Assembly: GCF_004365655.1 (NCBI RefSeq)
Contig: NZ_SOEO01000001.1
Span: forward strand, 744,001-808,000
DNA length: 64,000 bases
Source: Epilithonimonas xixisoli
GTDB taxonomy: Bacteria; Bacteroidota; Bacteroidia; Flavobacteriales; Weeksellaceae
Direction of reading: 5' to 3'
In this document: piece by piece, positions 17,554 to 27,329 of the stretch
How the letters are laid out: each line of letters begins with the position of its first letter
How positions within the stretch are numbered: position 1 is the first letter of the stretch
Translations under genes and position numbers: made by a program
The notes under the pieces: model-generated
What the model was told of the DNA's origin: nothing
Database searches by the model: none
Seen by the model: the letters and a program-made list of their open reading frames with translations, nothing else

Positions 17554-17663
17554 GTTGTTTAAAACTTCAAAATAAAATTTAATTAATTGATTTATAGTTG
17601 ATTGAGTGTATTTATTTTTTAAAGGAATATATCTTGGCATTAGTGATTCAAAACAATTATAAA

Positions 17664-18023
17664 ATGAATCACACAGAAGCCATTCAGGAAATCATCAAAG
17701 TTGCTCCTGAATTCGAAGAAGAGTTCAAAGAAATCTACAAGACCAAAAATTCTTATATGGTCATCAATGTTTTCACGAAGCAAATCCAAAAATTGATACA
17801 AAGGAAGGACAAAATTATTCTGATAACTTGTCTCAACAAGATGAACGAAATCTACAGAAAAGGCGACCAGACTTTGAAAAACGCAGTGGAATCGATTTTT
17901 ATTTATTCGTTGGACAGACTTACTTTTTCCTGCGACAGAGTTTACAAAAATCTGATTTTCGAAAAGATTCCATCAGGACTTCAGAAAGCTTATTTGCGTC
18001 AGGTTTACAAATCAGGATTATAA
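17664..18023 (+). CDS. Small helical protein of the kdp locus (DUF7674-like)
   Basis: A 119-residue soluble, mostly helical protein starting MNHTEAIQEIIKVAPEF. An upstream frame extension is possible but adds an unlikely N-terminus; the ATG at 17664 was preferred. It resembles the DUF7674 group, as I recall, often beside potassium-transport genes in Bacteroidota. It is the first gene of the run leading to kdpF and lies downstream of the regulator's terminator, so the kdp promoter is probably just before it. Function unknown. Confidence 0.7.
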   Translation: MNHTEAIQEIIKVAPEFEEEFKEIYKTKNSYMVINVFTKQIQKLIQRKDKIILITCLNKMNEIYRKGDQTLKNAVESIFIYSLDRLTFSCDRVYKNLIFEKIPSGLQKAYLRQVYKSGL

Positions 18024-18035
18024 AAATTACAACTT

Positions 18036-18170
18036 ATGAAAATCAGAAACCGAATGAGTTGGGAAGAATGGAAAGCTTCCAATTCCAAACATAATCTTCA
18101 GATTTTAATCGTCAATCTCGCTGTAATTCTTAGTGTTTTTGTTTTTGCAGCCATAATTCAATTCTCATAA
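18036..18170 (+). CDS. Tiny single-helix membrane protein, upstream of kdpF
   Basis: A 44-residue frame starting MKIRNRMSWEEWKASNSKHN, with one membrane helix (LQILIVNLAVILSVFVFAAII). It lies 12 bases after the DUF7674-like gene and 10 before the next tiny frame, in the same direction. The sharp amphipathic-then-hydrophobic layout and tight spacing support a real gene. It may be an accessory Kdp subunit; this is inference. Confidence 0.6.
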   Translation: MKIRNRMSWEEWKASNSKHNLQILIVNLAVILSVFVFAAIIQFS

Positions 18171-18180
18171 AAATTTAAAA

Positions 18181-18261
18181 ATGACAATCACATTAATTAT
18201 TCCGGGCGCATCATTTTTTGCCTTCTTTTTTCTAACCGTAAAATACTTTGAAAAGATATGA
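18181..18261 (+). CDS. Tiny membrane peptide overlapping kdpF
   Basis: A 26-residue frame, nearly all one membrane helix (LIIPGASFFAFFFLTVKYF). Its TGA stop overlaps the kdpF ATG (ATGA at 18258-18261), which points to translational coupling. No homolog is recalled with certainty. Confidence 0.55.
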   Translation: MTITLIIPGASFFAFFFLTVKYFEKI

Positions 18262-18335
18262 TAACGCTCTTTATTATTGCCATCGCAGTGTTTGCGTATA
18301 TGTGCTACGTTTTGGTAAAACCGGAAAAATTTTAA
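18258..18335 (+). CDS. kdpF: Potassium-transporting ATPase subunit KdpF
   Basis: A 25-residue single-helix peptide (start MITLFIIAIAVFAYMCYVLV, ending KPEKF) directly before kdpA. Size, position and the YVLVKPEKF ending are those of KdpF, which stabilises the KdpFABC complex in the inner membrane. Confidence 0.85.
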   Translation: MITLFIIAIAVFAYMCYVLVKPEKF

Positions 18336-18354
18336 TATTCAAATTAATTAAAAA

Positions 18355-20052
18355 ATGAACTCAGAAATATTAGGAATTATATTAATGTTCTTTCTGGCGG
18401 TAGCTTTTGCGATTCCATTAGGAAGATACATCTCCAAAGTTTTCGGAAACGAAAAAACCTGGCTCGACAAGATTTTAAATCCCGTTGATAAATTATTTTA
18501 CAAGCTTTCAGGCATCAATCCCGAAACTGAAATGACTTGGAAACAGCATCTTTTGGCATTATTGACCATCAATCTTGTTTGGTTTCTCACAGCAATGTTT
18601 GTTCTGACCAATATGAGTTGGCTTCCCTTGAATCCTGACAATAATCCATCGATGAGCGGAGATTTGGCGTTCAACACAGCGGTAAGTTTTGTGACGAATA
18701 CCAATCTTCAACATTATTCAGGAGAAACAGGAATGTCATATCTCGGACAATTAACATTAATGCTTTGGCAATTCATAAGTGCAGGATGCGGAATTTCAGT
18801 TGCAGCAGTGGTTTTCTTTGCAATGAAAGAAAGAACGACCGATAAATTGGGGAATTTTTATTTCTTTTTTGTAAGAAGCTGCACCAGAATTCTATTACCT
18901 ATTGCCATTTTAGTTTCAACATTATTGGTATTCAATGGAACGCCGATGACGTTTGAAGGGAAAGATTCAATCACAAACCTGCAAGGCAATAAAGTCGATG
19001 TTAGCCGAGGTCCGGTTGCCGCATTTGTTGCCATCAAACATTTGGGAACGAACGGTGGCGGATTTTTCGGTCCGAACTCAGCGCATCCTTTAGAAAATCC
19101 AAATTACTTTACGAATATCGTCGAGATTGTAACTCAGATGCTGATTCCGCTTGCAATGGTTTTTGCAATGGGATTCATTATCAAAAGAAGAAAACTTTCC
19201 TGGACAATTTTTGGAGTAATGACCATCGGATTTTTATTATTGATAATTCCAACCGTAATTTCAGAAGTTAATGGAAATCCAGCGATTTCCGAGATGGGAA
19301 TTTCACAAACGATGGGAAATATGGAAGGAAAAGAAGTCCGTTTTGGTTCTGCAGCTTCTGCTTATTGGAGTATTGCAACGACAGTTATTTCGACAGGAAG
19401 TATCAACTCAATGCACGATAGTTTTATGCCTTTGAGTGGAATGAATCAGCTTCTTGGAATGATGGTTAACTGTTTCTACGGCGGAGTCGGTGTTGGTTTT
19501 CTGAATTTTTACATTTTTATCATCCTCGCAGTTTTCATCAGTGGATTGATGGTTGGAAGAACACCGGAATTTCTAGGTAAAAAAATCGAAGCCAAAGAAA
19601 TGAAAATTGCAATGATGATTGCGCTCCTTCATCCACTTTTAATTCTGGCAGGAACAGCGATTGCAAGTTATACATACGCTCATAATCCCGAAACTTATGC
19701 AAGTTGGCTCAATAATCCGGGATTCCACGGCTTCAGTGAAATGCTGTACGAATTTACATCTTCGAGTGTAAACAACGGAAGTGGTTTCGAAGGTTTAGGC
19801 GACAACACACCATTTTGGAACATCGCCTGCGGAATCGTAATGCTGATGGCGAGATATTTACCAATCATCGGTCCGGTTGCAATTGCAGGAAGTTTGGCGG
19901 CTAAAAAATACATCCCGGAAAGTGCAGGAACGTTGAAAACAGACACGCCAACTTTTGGATTGATGATTTTCGCCGTCATCGCCCTTGTCGCTGCATTATC
20001 TTTTTTCCCAGCTTTGGCTTTAGGACCAATTGCAGAATATTTTTCACTTTAA
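18355..20052 (+). CDS. kdpA: Potassium-transporting ATPase subunit KdpA
   Basis: A 565-residue multi-spanning membrane subunit that selects and conducts K+. The four selectivity-filter-like loops are visible, including [34 protein letters not shown] and [20 protein letters not shown]. The family length is about 560 residues. It is followed after 11 bases by kdpB. Confidence 0.97.
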   Translation: MNSEILGIILMFFLAVAFAIPLGRYISKVFGNEKTWLDKILNPVDKLFYKLSGINPETEMTWKQHLLALLTINLVWFLTAMFVLTNMSWLPLNPDNNPSMSGDLAFNTAVSFVTNTNLQHYSGETGMSYLGQLTLMLWQFISAGCGISVAAVVFFAMKERTTDKLGNFYFFFVRSCTRILLPIAILVSTLLVFNGTPMTFEGKDSITNLQGNKVDVSRGPVAAFVAIKHLGTNGGGFFGPNSAHPLENPNYFTNIVEIVTQMLIPLAMVFAMGFIIKRRKLSWTIFGVMTIGFLLLIIPTVISEVNGNPAISEMGISQTMGNMEGKEVRFGSAASAYWSIATTVISTGSINSMHDSFMPLSGMNQLLGMMVNCFYGGVGVGFLNFYIFIILAVFISGLMVGRTPEFLGKKIEAKEMKIAMMIALLHPLLILAGTAIASYTYAHNPETYASWLNNPGFHGFSEMLYEFTSSSVNNGSGFEGLGDNTPFWNIACGIVMLMARYLPIIGPVAIAGSLAAKKYIPESAGTLKTDTPTFGLMIFAVIALVAALSFFPALALGPIAEYFSL

Positions 20053-20063
20053 TTTTATCAATA

Positions 20064-22103
20064 ATGAAAGGAAATAACAACAATTTGTTTCAACCAGAAC
20101 TCGTCAATGAGGCTTTGAAACAATCATTTATAAAACTAAATCCGTCCACAATGTTCCGAAATCCGGTGATGTTTATGGTTTGGGTTGGAACTATCGTAAT
20201 GGCCGGCGTTTGCGTTTGGATTGCGATGGGAGAGATGAATCAAGGAAGTTTGATTTACAATATTATCGTAACAGCAATTCTGTTTATCACTTTATTGTTC
20301 GCCAATTTTGCTGAAGCTATCGCAGAAGCGAGAGGAAAAGCGCAGGCAGATTCACTCAGAAAAACAAGAGAAGAAACGCCTGCGAAATGGATAAAACCTG
20401 TTGGGGAGATTTTTAATGATGAAATTACTATCGTTCCATCATCTCAACTCAAAAAAGGCGATGTTTTTCTTTGTGAACCGGGCGATATTATTCCATCAGA
20501 CGGAGAAATAATTGAAGGTTTGGCAACGATTGACGAAAGCGCCATTACCGGAGAAAGCGCACCTGTAATTCGTGAATCCGGAGGCGATAAAAGTAGTGTG
20601 ACTGGTGGAACAAAAGTTTTATCTGACAGAATAAAAGTAAGAGTAACCACAGAACCGGGAGAAAGTTTTCTTGACAAGATGATTGCTCTGGTAGAAGGCG
20701 CTTCCAGACAAAAAACACCCAACGAAATTGCCTTAACGATTCTTTTGGCAGGATTCACATTAGTATTCATCATCGTTACGGTGACTTTGAAACCATTCGG
20801 AGATTATGCACATACACCAATTACGATTGCGGCTTTCATATCATTATTTGTTTGTCTGATTCCAACGACGATTGGTGGACTTTTATCAGCCATCGGAATT
20901 GCAGGAATGGACAGAGCTTTAAGAGCCAATGTCATTACAAAAAGTGGAAAAGCGGTAGAAACTGCCGGCGATATTGATGTTCTTTTATTGGATAAAACAG
21001 GAACAATTACCATCGGAAACAGAAAAGCGACCCATTTTCATTTGGCAAATGGCATTAATGAAAAACATTTTATAAAAGCTGTTGTATTAAGTTCTATGGC
21101 GGACGAAACACCGGAAGGAAAATCAATTATAGAATTAGCGGCCGTAAATCCTTTAAGCTACGAAATCAAAAATCCTGAATTCATCAATTTTACAGCAGAA
21201 ACCAGAAGTTCAGGTGTAGATTATGAAAACATCAGAATCAGAAAAGGTGCGTCAGATTCCATCAAAAATATAGTGGAAAAAGCTGGTAATAAATTTCCAA
21301 AAGAAACCGAAGAAGCTGTAAGAAATATTTCTAGTAACGGAGGAACACCTTTAGTCGTTTCCGAAAACGAAAAAGTTTTAGGTGTTGTCGAACTTCAAGA
21401 TATTATCAAACCTGGAATCCAGGAACGTTTTGAGAGACTGAGAAAAATGGGAATCAAAACCGTAATGGTAACAGGAGATAATCCTTTGACCGCAAAATAC
21501 ATTGCCGAAAAAGCTGGTGTTGATGATTTCATCGCCGAAGCAAAACCGGAAGATAAGATGAATTACATCAAAAAAGAACAGTCCGAAGGCAGATTGGTCG
21601 CAATGATGGGCGATGGAACCAATGATGCGCCGGCTCTTGCACAAGCCGATGTTGGTGTCGCAATGAACAGCGGAACTCAGGCTGCGAAAGAAGCTGGAAA
21701 TATGGTGGATTTGGATAACGACCCAACTAAATTAATTGAAATCGTTGAAATCGGAAAGCAATTATTAATGACCAGAGGAACGCTCACCACATTCAGTATT
21801 GCGAATGATGTTGCGAAATATTTTGCGATTGTTCCGGCACTTTTTATCGCTTCGATTCCGGCATTGCAAGGTCTTAACATTATGAATCTTCATTCTCCAG
21901 AAACAGCCATTTTATCAGCGGTTATTTTCAATGCGATTATTATTCCGATGTTGATTCCGTTGGCTTTGAAAGGTGTTGCTTATAAACCAATTGGCGCCAG
22001 CGCATTGCTTAGAAGAAACCTTTTGATTTATGGGTTGGGAGGCGTTTTGATTCCTTTCATCGGCATAAAAATCATTGATTTAGTCGTGTCATTATTTTTT
22101 TAA
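20064..22103 (+). CDS. kdpB: Potassium-transporting ATPase ATP-binding subunit KdpB
   Basis: A 679-residue P-type ATPase (class IA). Key motifs are [14 protein letters not shown] (actuator domain TGES), the phosphorylation site [10 protein letters not shown] (Asp about residue 310) and [16 protein letters not shown] (hinge). It hydrolyses ATP to drive K+ through KdpA. The gap to kdpC is 12 bases. Confidence 0.98.
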   Translation: MKGNNNNLFQPELVNEALKQSFIKLNPSTMFRNPVMFMVWVGTIVMAGVCVWIAMGEMNQGSLIYNIIVTAILFITLLFANFAEAIAEARGKAQADSLRKTREETPAKWIKPVGEIFNDEITIVPSSQLKKGDVFLCEPGDIIPSDGEIIEGLATIDESAITGESAPVIRESGGDKSSVTGGTKVLSDRIKVRVTTEPGESFLDKMIALVEGASRQKTPNEIALTILLAGFTLVFIIVTVTLKPFGDYAHTPITIAAFISLFVCLIPTTIGGLLSAIGIAGMDRALRANVITKSGKAVETAGDIDVLLLDKTGTITIGNRKATHFHLANGINEKHFIKAVVLSSMADETPEGKSIIELAAVNPLSYEIKNPEFINFTAETRSSGVDYENIRIRKGASDSIKNIVEKAGNKFPKETEEAVRNISSNGGTPLVVSENEKVLGVVELQDIIKPGIQERFERLRKMGIKTVMVTGDNPLTAKYIAEKAGVDDFIAEAKPEDKMNYIKKEQSEGRLVAMMGDGTNDAPALAQADVGVAMNSGTQAAKEAGNMVDLDNDPTKLIEIVEIGKQLLMTRGTLTTFSIANDVAKYFAIVPALFIASIPALQGLNIMNLHSPETAILSAVIFNAIIIPMLIPLALKGVAYKPIGASALLRRNLLIYGLGGVLIPFIGIKIIDLVVSLFF

Positions 22104-22115
22104 AATTTTAATAAA

Positions 22116-22676
22116 ATGAAACAAAATATATTACCAGCAATTAGACTTACGGCGGTTTGTCTCGTCTTCTTCGCAGGATTCTACACGCTTATTATTTTCG
22201 GAATCGCACAATTTACTCCAAACAATGGAAAAGGAGAAGTGTTGAATTTCAATAATAAAACATATTATTCGAATGTCGGACAGGCATTTACAAAAGACCA
22301 ATATTTCTGGTCTCGTCCTTCGGCTGTAGATTACAACGCAGCTGGAGCAGCGGGAAGCAACAAAGGTCCATCGAATCCTGATTATCTGAAAACCGTTCAG
22401 GAAAGAATTGACAACTTCATCAAACATAATCCTGAAATTCAAAAATCTGAGATTCCATCGGAGATTGTAACTGCAAGTGGAAGCGGACTCGACCCAAATA
22501 TTTCAGTTCAGGCAGCTAATGTTCAGACAAAAAGAATTGCCAAGATTAGAAATATTAATGAAGATAAAATCCAGAATCTAATCGCATCAAATACCGAAAA
22601 ACCTTTCCTCGGATTATTCGGGACAGAGAAAATCAATGTTCTGAAACTCAACATTGCGCTTGACGGTTTGAAATAA
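22116..22676 (+). CDS. kdpC: Potassium-transporting ATPase subunit KdpC
   Basis: A 186-residue subunit with one N-terminal membrane helix and a periplasmic domain. Family landmarks are YFWSRPSAVDYNAAGAAGSN and the later SGSGLDPNISVQAANVQ. KdpC supports the assembly and high affinity of the Kdp complex. Confidence 0.96.
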   Translation: MKQNILPAIRLTAVCLVFFAGFYTLIIFGIAQFTPNNGKGEVLNFNNKTYYSNVGQAFTKDQYFWSRPSAVDYNAAGAAGSNKGPSNPDYLKTVQERIDNFIKHNPEIQKSEIPSEIVTASGSGLDPNISVQAANVQTKRIAKIRNINEDKIQNLIASNTEKPFLGLFGTEKINVLKLNIALDGLK

Positions 22677-22695
22677 TATTAAAATTAATTTAAAA

Positions 22696-23775
22696 ATGAA
22701 AAAAACTATACTGCTGGCGTTTTCAATGCTGGGATTATCAACGATGCTTTTTGCTCAAGAAGAAAACAAAGCTTTGAAAATTACAGGTTACGCAGAATTA
22801 TATTATCAATTTGATGCTAATAATCCAAAGAATAATTCACGTCCTGGTTTTGTTTACAGCCACAATCGGAACAATGAAGTGAATCTGAATCTCGGATTTA
22901 TTAAAGCCAATTATGAAACCGAAAAACTACGCGCAAACCTTGCTTTTGGAACCGGAACTTATATGAACGCCAATTATGCAGCAGAGCCTGATGTTTTGAA
23001 AAATATTTATGAAGCGAATGTTGGCGTTAAGATTTCAAAATCAAAAAACTTGTGGATTGCTGCCGGAATCTTGCCTTCTCACATCGGTTTTGAAAGTGCT
23101 GTCAGCAAAGATTGCTGGACTTTGACAAGAAGTATTTTGGCTGAAAATTCTCCTTATTACGAAAGCGGAGCCAAAATCTCTTACACAAGTGATAATGGAA
23201 AATGGTTCGTTAGTGGATTAGTTCTGAATGGTTGGCAAAGAATTCAACGAGTTGATGGGAATTCTACAGTTGCTTTTGGTCATCAGTTAACTTTCAAACC
23301 AATGGAAAAAATCACTTTGAATAGCAGTTCATTTATCGGAAATGATAAACCTGACAGTATTAAACAAATGCGTTATTTTCATAATCTGTATGGGATTTTT
23401 CAACTTTCGGATAAGTTGGCTTTGACGACAGGATTTGATATCGCAGCAGAACAGAAAATGAAAGGAAGTGAGCAATATAATGTCTGGTATTCGCCCGTAA
23501 TTATTGCGAAATATAAAGTGACTGAAAAGTTGAGTTTTGCTGCAAGAGGCGAATATTATAGTGATAAAAAAGGAGTCATCATCGCCACAGAAACCGATAA
23601 TGGTTTCCAGACTTTTGGATATTCTCTGAATGCAGATTATTGGATTCTTCCGAATCTGGTTTGGCGAACAGAAATCAAAAATCTGAATAGTAAAGACCAG
23701 ATTTTCCTAAATAGGAATGATGTTTTTCAGAACAACAATTTTTCGGCAGTTACATCATTGGCCATTAGTTTTTAA
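22696..23775 (+). CDS. Outer-membrane porin-like protein of the kdp operon
   Basis: A 359-residue protein with a signal peptide (ending TMLFAQ) and beta-barrel character: ITGYAELYYQFDANNP at the start and a final strand AVTSLAISF. It belongs to the putative outer-membrane beta-barrel family linked to kdp in Bacteroidota (LWIAAGILPSHIGFESAVSKDCWTLTRS-type region). It is 19 bases after kdpC and precedes a terminator-like hairpin. A role in K+ passage across the outer membrane is inferred from position only. Confidence 0.8.
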   Translation: MKKTILLAFSMLGLSTMLFAQEENKALKITGYAELYYQFDANNPKNNSRPGFVYSHNRNNEVNLNLGFIKANYETEKLRANLAFGTGTYMNANYAAEPDVLKNIYEANVGVKISKSKNLWIAAGILPSHIGFESAVSKDCWTLTRSILAENSPYYESGAKISYTSDNGKWFVSGLVLNGWQRIQRVDGNSTVAFGHQLTFKPMEKITLNSSSFIGNDKPDSIKQMRYFHNLYGIFQLSDKLALTTGFDIAAEQKMKGSEQYNVWYSPVIIAKYKVTEKLSFAARGEYYSDKKGVIIATETDNGFQTFGYSLNADYWILPNLVWRTEIKNLNSKDQIFLNRNDVFQNNNFSAVTSLAISF

Positions 23776-23792
23776 TAGTTTCCATATTAATG

Positions 23793-23825
23793 TCCCTTAC
23801 CGAAAAATTTTGGTAAGGGATTTAT
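23793..23825 (+). terminator. Hairpin between the porin gene and kdpD
   Basis: TCCCTTACC (23793-23801) pairs with GGTAAGGGA (23812-23820), and the A and T runs inside extend the stem. A weak T-rich tail follows. The next promoter's -33 region overlaps it. Confidence 0.65.
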
Positions 23826-23833
23826 TAACTTTG
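23809..23833 (+). promoter_or_regulatory. Possible promoter for the kdpD-kinase pair
   Basis: TAACTTTG (23826-23833) is a full TAnnTTTG box 16 bases before the ATG. The upstream TTTG at 23809-23812 is at 13 bases, shorter than usual. Confidence 0.45.
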
Positions 23834-23849
23834 ATAAAGATAATCTGTT

Positions 23850-24971
23850 ATGGATGAGAAAAAATCTGCGCAGGACTTCCTCAATTTAATCAAAAAATCA
23901 AGACGGGGAAAATTCAAAATCTACATCGGGATGAGCGCTGGTGTGGGGAAAACTTATCGAATGCTTCAGGATGCACATTCACTTTTGTCAAACGGAATTG
24001 ATGTGAAAATCGGATATATCGAGACTCACAATAGAAAAGAAACGCATGCTTTGGTGGAAGGACTTCCTGTGATTCCCAGAAGAACATTGTTTTACAAAGG
24101 AAAAGAGTTGGATGAGCTGGATGTTCAGGCGGTTATCAATCTTCGTCCGGAAGTCGTGATTGTAGATGAATTGGCTCATACAAACATCGAAGGTAGCAAA
24201 AACGAAAAACGCTGGCAGGATGTAATGGAAATTCTGGAATCTGGAATTAATGTGATTAGCGGAGTCAATATTCAACATATAGAAAGTCTGAATGAAGATG
24301 TGAAAGACATCACGAATATCGAAGTCAAAGAACGAATTCCAGACAGCGTTTTGGCTCAGGCAGATGAGGTTGTGAACATCGATTTGACGGCAGAAGAGTT
24401 GATTGACAGATTAAAAGCTGGAAAGATTTATGACCAATCTAAAATCAATTCTGCTCTAAGCAATTTTTTTAAAAGCGAAAATATCCTTCAACTTCGTGAA
24501 CTGGCTTTGAAAGAAGTGGCTTCCCAGGTGCAACGGAAAGTGGAAACCGAAGTTTCGTCAATCAAAAATATCAGAAAAGAAAAGTTTCTCGCCTGCATCA
24601 GTTCGAATGAGAAAACGGCTAAAAATGTCATCAGAAAAGCGGCAAGATTAGCCAATTATTACAACAGCAAATGGTTTCTTTTGTATGTTCAAATCCCCAG
24701 AGAAAGTGCTGATAAAATTGCGCTGGATAAGCAGCGTCATCTCATTAATAACTTTAAATTAGCAACAGAATTGGGCGCAGAAATTATCAAAGTTGAAAAC
24801 ACCAATGTGACAAGGGCAATTATGGAACAATGTGAGGAAAGAAAAATTACGACTGTTTGCATCGGGAAACCGCATCTCAACCTTTGGAAAGTGATTGCTG
24901 CAACGGATACTTTCAATTCTTTGCTTAATAAATTATCGCAAGAAAATATAGACTTAGTTATATTAAGTTGA
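23850..24971 (+). CDS. kdpD: KdpD sensor module without kinase domain
   Basis: A 373-residue protein equal to the cytoplasmic N-terminal half of KdpD. Residues about 15-225 are the KdpD domain (KIYIGMSAGVGKTYRMLQDA with a P-loop-like GVGKT, IGYIETHNRKET and VDELAHTNIEGSKNEKRWQD). The rest is a universal-stress-protein-like domain (FLACISSNEKTAKNVIRKAA). It lacks the four helices and the kinase found in E. coli KdpD. The kinase is encoded by the next gene, with a 4-base overlap. Confidence 0.92.
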   Translation: MDEKKSAQDFLNLIKKSRRGKFKIYIGMSAGVGKTYRMLQDAHSLLSNGIDVKIGYIETHNRKETHALVEGLPVIPRRTLFYKGKELDELDVQAVINLRPEVVIVDELAHTNIEGSKNEKRWQDVMEILESGINVISGVNIQHIESLNEDVKDITNIEVKERIPDSVLAQADEVVNIDLTAEELIDRLKAGKIYDQSKINSALSNFFKSENILQLRELALKEVASQVQRKVETEVSSIKNIRKEKFLACISSNEKTAKNVIRKAARLANYYNSKWFLLYVQIPRESADKIALDKQRHLINNFKLATELGAEIIKVENTNVTRAIMEQCEERKITTVCIGKPHLNLWKVIAATDTFNSLLNKLSQENIDLVILS

Positions 24972-24979
24972 AATTAAAA

Positions 24980-26701
24980 ATGAAGATTAAAACTAAATTA
25001 AACGCTGGCGTTGGGTTACTTTTCCTGATGATTTTGATATTGTCTGTTTTAAGCGGTTGGTACATCAATCAACTTAAAAAAGATACCAATAACATTCTGA
25101 AAGCCAATTACAATACGCTCGAATATTCCCGAAATATGCTTTTGGCTTTGGAAGAAATCAATTCTGACCCATTGGCTTTCAATGTGTTTGAAAAACATTT
25201 GGAAAAGCAGCAAAAAAACGTGACCGAACCTGGCGAAAAAGAAGCGACGGATAATGTCGCCATTCATTTTGATGCTTTGAAAAAACAATCTGGGAATGTA
25301 ACTCTTCAATCATCAATTCGAAAAGATATTGCTGAATTGATGCAACTCAATATGAGTGCTATCGAACATAAAAGCAGCATTGCGGATTCTACGGCGAAAA
25401 GTGCAATAATGGCAATCTCTGTAACCGGAATGTTGTGCTTTATTATTGCCTTTATTTTATTGGTGAATCTGCCATCCAACATTGCAAATCCCATCAAAAG
25501 TTTAAGTGAAAGTATCAAGGAAATTGCGAATCAGAATTACAAGGAACGTGTCCATTTTGAAAGCAGAAGTGAGTTTGGAGAATTGGCAAAATCCTTCAAC
25601 ACAATGGCGGAAAAACTTCAGGAATATTCTGAAAGTAAGTTGGATAAAATCATCAGAGGCAAAAAACGAATCGAGACATTGATTGATAATATGCACGACC
25701 CAGTTATCGGAATTGATGAAGATAAAAAAGTGCTTTTTGTGAATGATGAAGCATTAAAAATCACAGGTCTTAGAAAGGAAAATTTTGTTGGAAAACTGAT
25801 TCAGGATGTTGCTGTGACAAATGATTTAGTTAGAGATTTGATTAAAGAATTGATTCAGCCAGAAAATGTAAATCCAAATAATGAACCGATGAAAATCTAT
25901 GCGGACGGAAAGGAAAGTTACTTTGAAAAAGAGATTGTCGATATTAATGTCATTCCGACTGGCGAGAAGGAAAGCCGTTTTATTGGTCAGGTGATAATGT
26001 TGAGGAATATTACACCTTTTAAAGAATTGGATTTGGCTAAAACCAATTTTTTGGGAACTGTTTCTCACGAGTTTAAAACACCAATTTCATCTATCCAAAT
26101 GGGATTGCAACTTTTGGAAAATAACCAAATCGGAAATTTGAATGATGAACAAAAAAATTTGGTTAATGGCATCAAAGAAGATTCTAATCGACTATTAAAA
26201 ATCACGGGCGAATTACTCAATATAACCCAAGTAGAAAGTGGTTTGATTCAGCTTAATAAAAAACTTTCTAACATTCAAAATATCATTGATTATGCCATTA
26301 ATGCTAACAAATCGGCAGCGGAACAAAAACAAATTCAGATAAAAATCAATATACAAAACGGACTTACAAATGTCTTTGCTGATGCAGAAAAAACGTCTTG
26401 GGTTCTTAATAATTTGCTTTCAAACGCAATTCGATATTCCTATGAAAATTCCGAGATTGACATTGATGTTCGAAATGAAAATGATAAAATCAGATTTTCT
26501 GTAAAAGATTTTGGACGAGGCATTGAAGAACAATACTTGAATAAGATTTTCGATCAATATTTTAGAATTCCGGGAACAAAAAAAGAAGGAACAGGTTTGG
26601 GATTAAACATCAGTAAACAATTTGTGGAAGCGCAAGGCGGCGAGATTTATGTTAAAAGTGAACTCGGTAGTGGAAGTGAGTTTTCATTCACGCTAGAATA
26701 A
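24980..26701 (+). CDS. Membrane histidine kinase with HAMP and PAS domains
   Basis: About 573 residues. Two N-terminal membrane helices frame a small periplasmic or sensor region. Then come a HAMP segment (NPIKSLSESIKEIANQNYKER), a PAS domain (NMHDPVIGIDEDKKVLFVND), HisKA with the H-box FLGTVSHEFKTPISSIQMGL, and HATPase with N, G1 and G2 boxes (NNLLSNAIRYSYEN, VKDFGRGIEE, GTGLGLNISKQF). A TTG at 24968 would overlap the kdpD stop by four bases and is a possible start; the ATG at 24980 is given. It probably phosphorylates the regulator at 16155. Confidence 0.9.
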   Translation: MKIKTKLNAGVGLLFLMILILSVLSGWYINQLKKDTNNILKANYNTLEYSRNMLLALEEINSDPLAFNVFEKHLEKQQKNVTEPGEKEATDNVAIHFDALKKQSGNVTLQSSIRKDIAELMQLNMSAIEHKSSIADSTAKSAIMAISVTGMLCFIIAFILLVNLPSNIANPIKSLSESIKEIANQNYKERVHFESRSEFGELAKSFNTMAEKLQEYSESKLDKIIRGKKRIETLIDNMHDPVIGIDEDKKVLFVNDEALKITGLRKENFVGKLIQDVAVTNDLVRDLIKELIQPENVNPNNEPMKIYADGKESYFEKEIVDINVIPTGEKESRFIGQVIMLRNITPFKELDLAKTNFLGTVSHEFKTPISSIQMGLQLLENNQIGNLNDEQKNLVNGIKEDSNRLLKITGELLNITQVESGLIQLNKKLSNIQNIIDYAINANKSAAEQKQIQIKINIQNGLTNVFADAEKTSWVLNNLLSNAIRYSYENSEIDIDVRNENDKIRFSVKDFGRGIEEQYLNKIFDQYFRIPGTKKEGTGLGLNISKQFVEAQGGEIYVKSELGSGSEFSFTLE

Positions 26702-26707
26702 TTTTTT

Positions 26708-26833
26708 TTAATCAAAATTTGAAACTTGAAATTTCAAATAAATCAGTGTCAAAAGTGCTATTATGATCTCAGTCATAAAATAATTAGTCACATATTTTTT
26801 ACTTTTACGGTACAATGAAACCAGAAATTTCAT
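26708..26833 (-). CDS. Possible small membrane protein
   Basis: A 41-residue frame on the minus strand (start MKFLVSLYRKSKKYVTNYF) with a hydrophobic segment (MTEIIIALLTLIYLKF) near its end. It would run convergent to the kinase gene. There is no promoter or homology evidence, so the call is weak. Confidence 0.3.
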   Translation of the reverse strand: MKFLVSLYRKSKKYVTNYFMTEIIIALLTLIYLKFQVSNFD

Positions 26834-26908
26834 TTTTTCTCAAAAACTATGATTCTTTAGTTCTTCATTAGAATTAAAGAAAATTAGATTCTTATCAATC
26901 CACATTTC

Positions 26909-26937
26909 GGTTGTCTCTCAGAAAATGAGGGACAACC
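26909..26937. terminator. Hairpin before the 99-residue gene
   Basis: GGTTGTCTCTC (26909-26919) pairs with GAGGGACAACC (26927-26937) with one G-U pair. No T-tract follows directly, so it may be an RNA leader structure rather than a terminator. Confidence 0.45.
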
Positions 26938-26970
26938 TTTATCTAAGATTCTAATTTAAAAATTAATAAT

Positions 26971-27270
26971 ATGAACCTTGCAAAATTACTACAATCTCTG
27001 AAGTCAGAAAGTTTTCTAAAAGTACAAAATGAGGGCGTCAAATTCGAAAAGGATGCAGAAATCTACGCCAAGGAAATCAATCAGAATATCTTTCTCACGT
27101 TTGTCATTCTCAAGGATTTGAAAATGAAAAAAATCTACGCCACAATCGCCAGTTTTGACAGCTTCGAAAGCATTGGCCGCAAAGATCCCATCCAGATGAT
27201 GTTTCATATTAATATCAACAGGAAAGAGGATTTTCATTACTTCGAAAAGTACGTTAATATTTCGGTTTAG
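26971..27270 (+). CDS. Hypothetical protein, 99 residues
   Basis: A small soluble protein rich in Lys and Glu, starting MNLAKLLQSLKSESFLKVQN. It has alternating helix and strand character with LTFVILKDLKMKKIYATIASF in the middle. No family was recognised. The gene is framed by a hairpin upstream and a strong terminator downstream, which supports a real single-gene unit. Confidence 0.7.
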   Translation: MNLAKLLQSLKSESFLKVQNEGVKFEKDAEIYAKEINQNIFLTFVILKDLKMKKIYATIASFDSFESIGRKDPIQMMFHININRKEDFHYFEKYVNISV

Positions 27271-27275
27271 CATAA

Positions 27276-27311
27276 AAAAACCTCTGATAGAAAAGTCTGT
27301 CAGAGGTTTTT
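27276..27311. terminator. Bidirectional terminator
   Basis: AAAAACCTCTGA (27276-27287) pairs with TCAGAGGTTTTT (27300-27311), with A and T runs at both ends. It serves the 99-residue gene (+) and the lipoprotein gene (-). Confidence 0.9.
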
Positions 27312-27329
27312 ATTTAAAGTAAAAATTCA

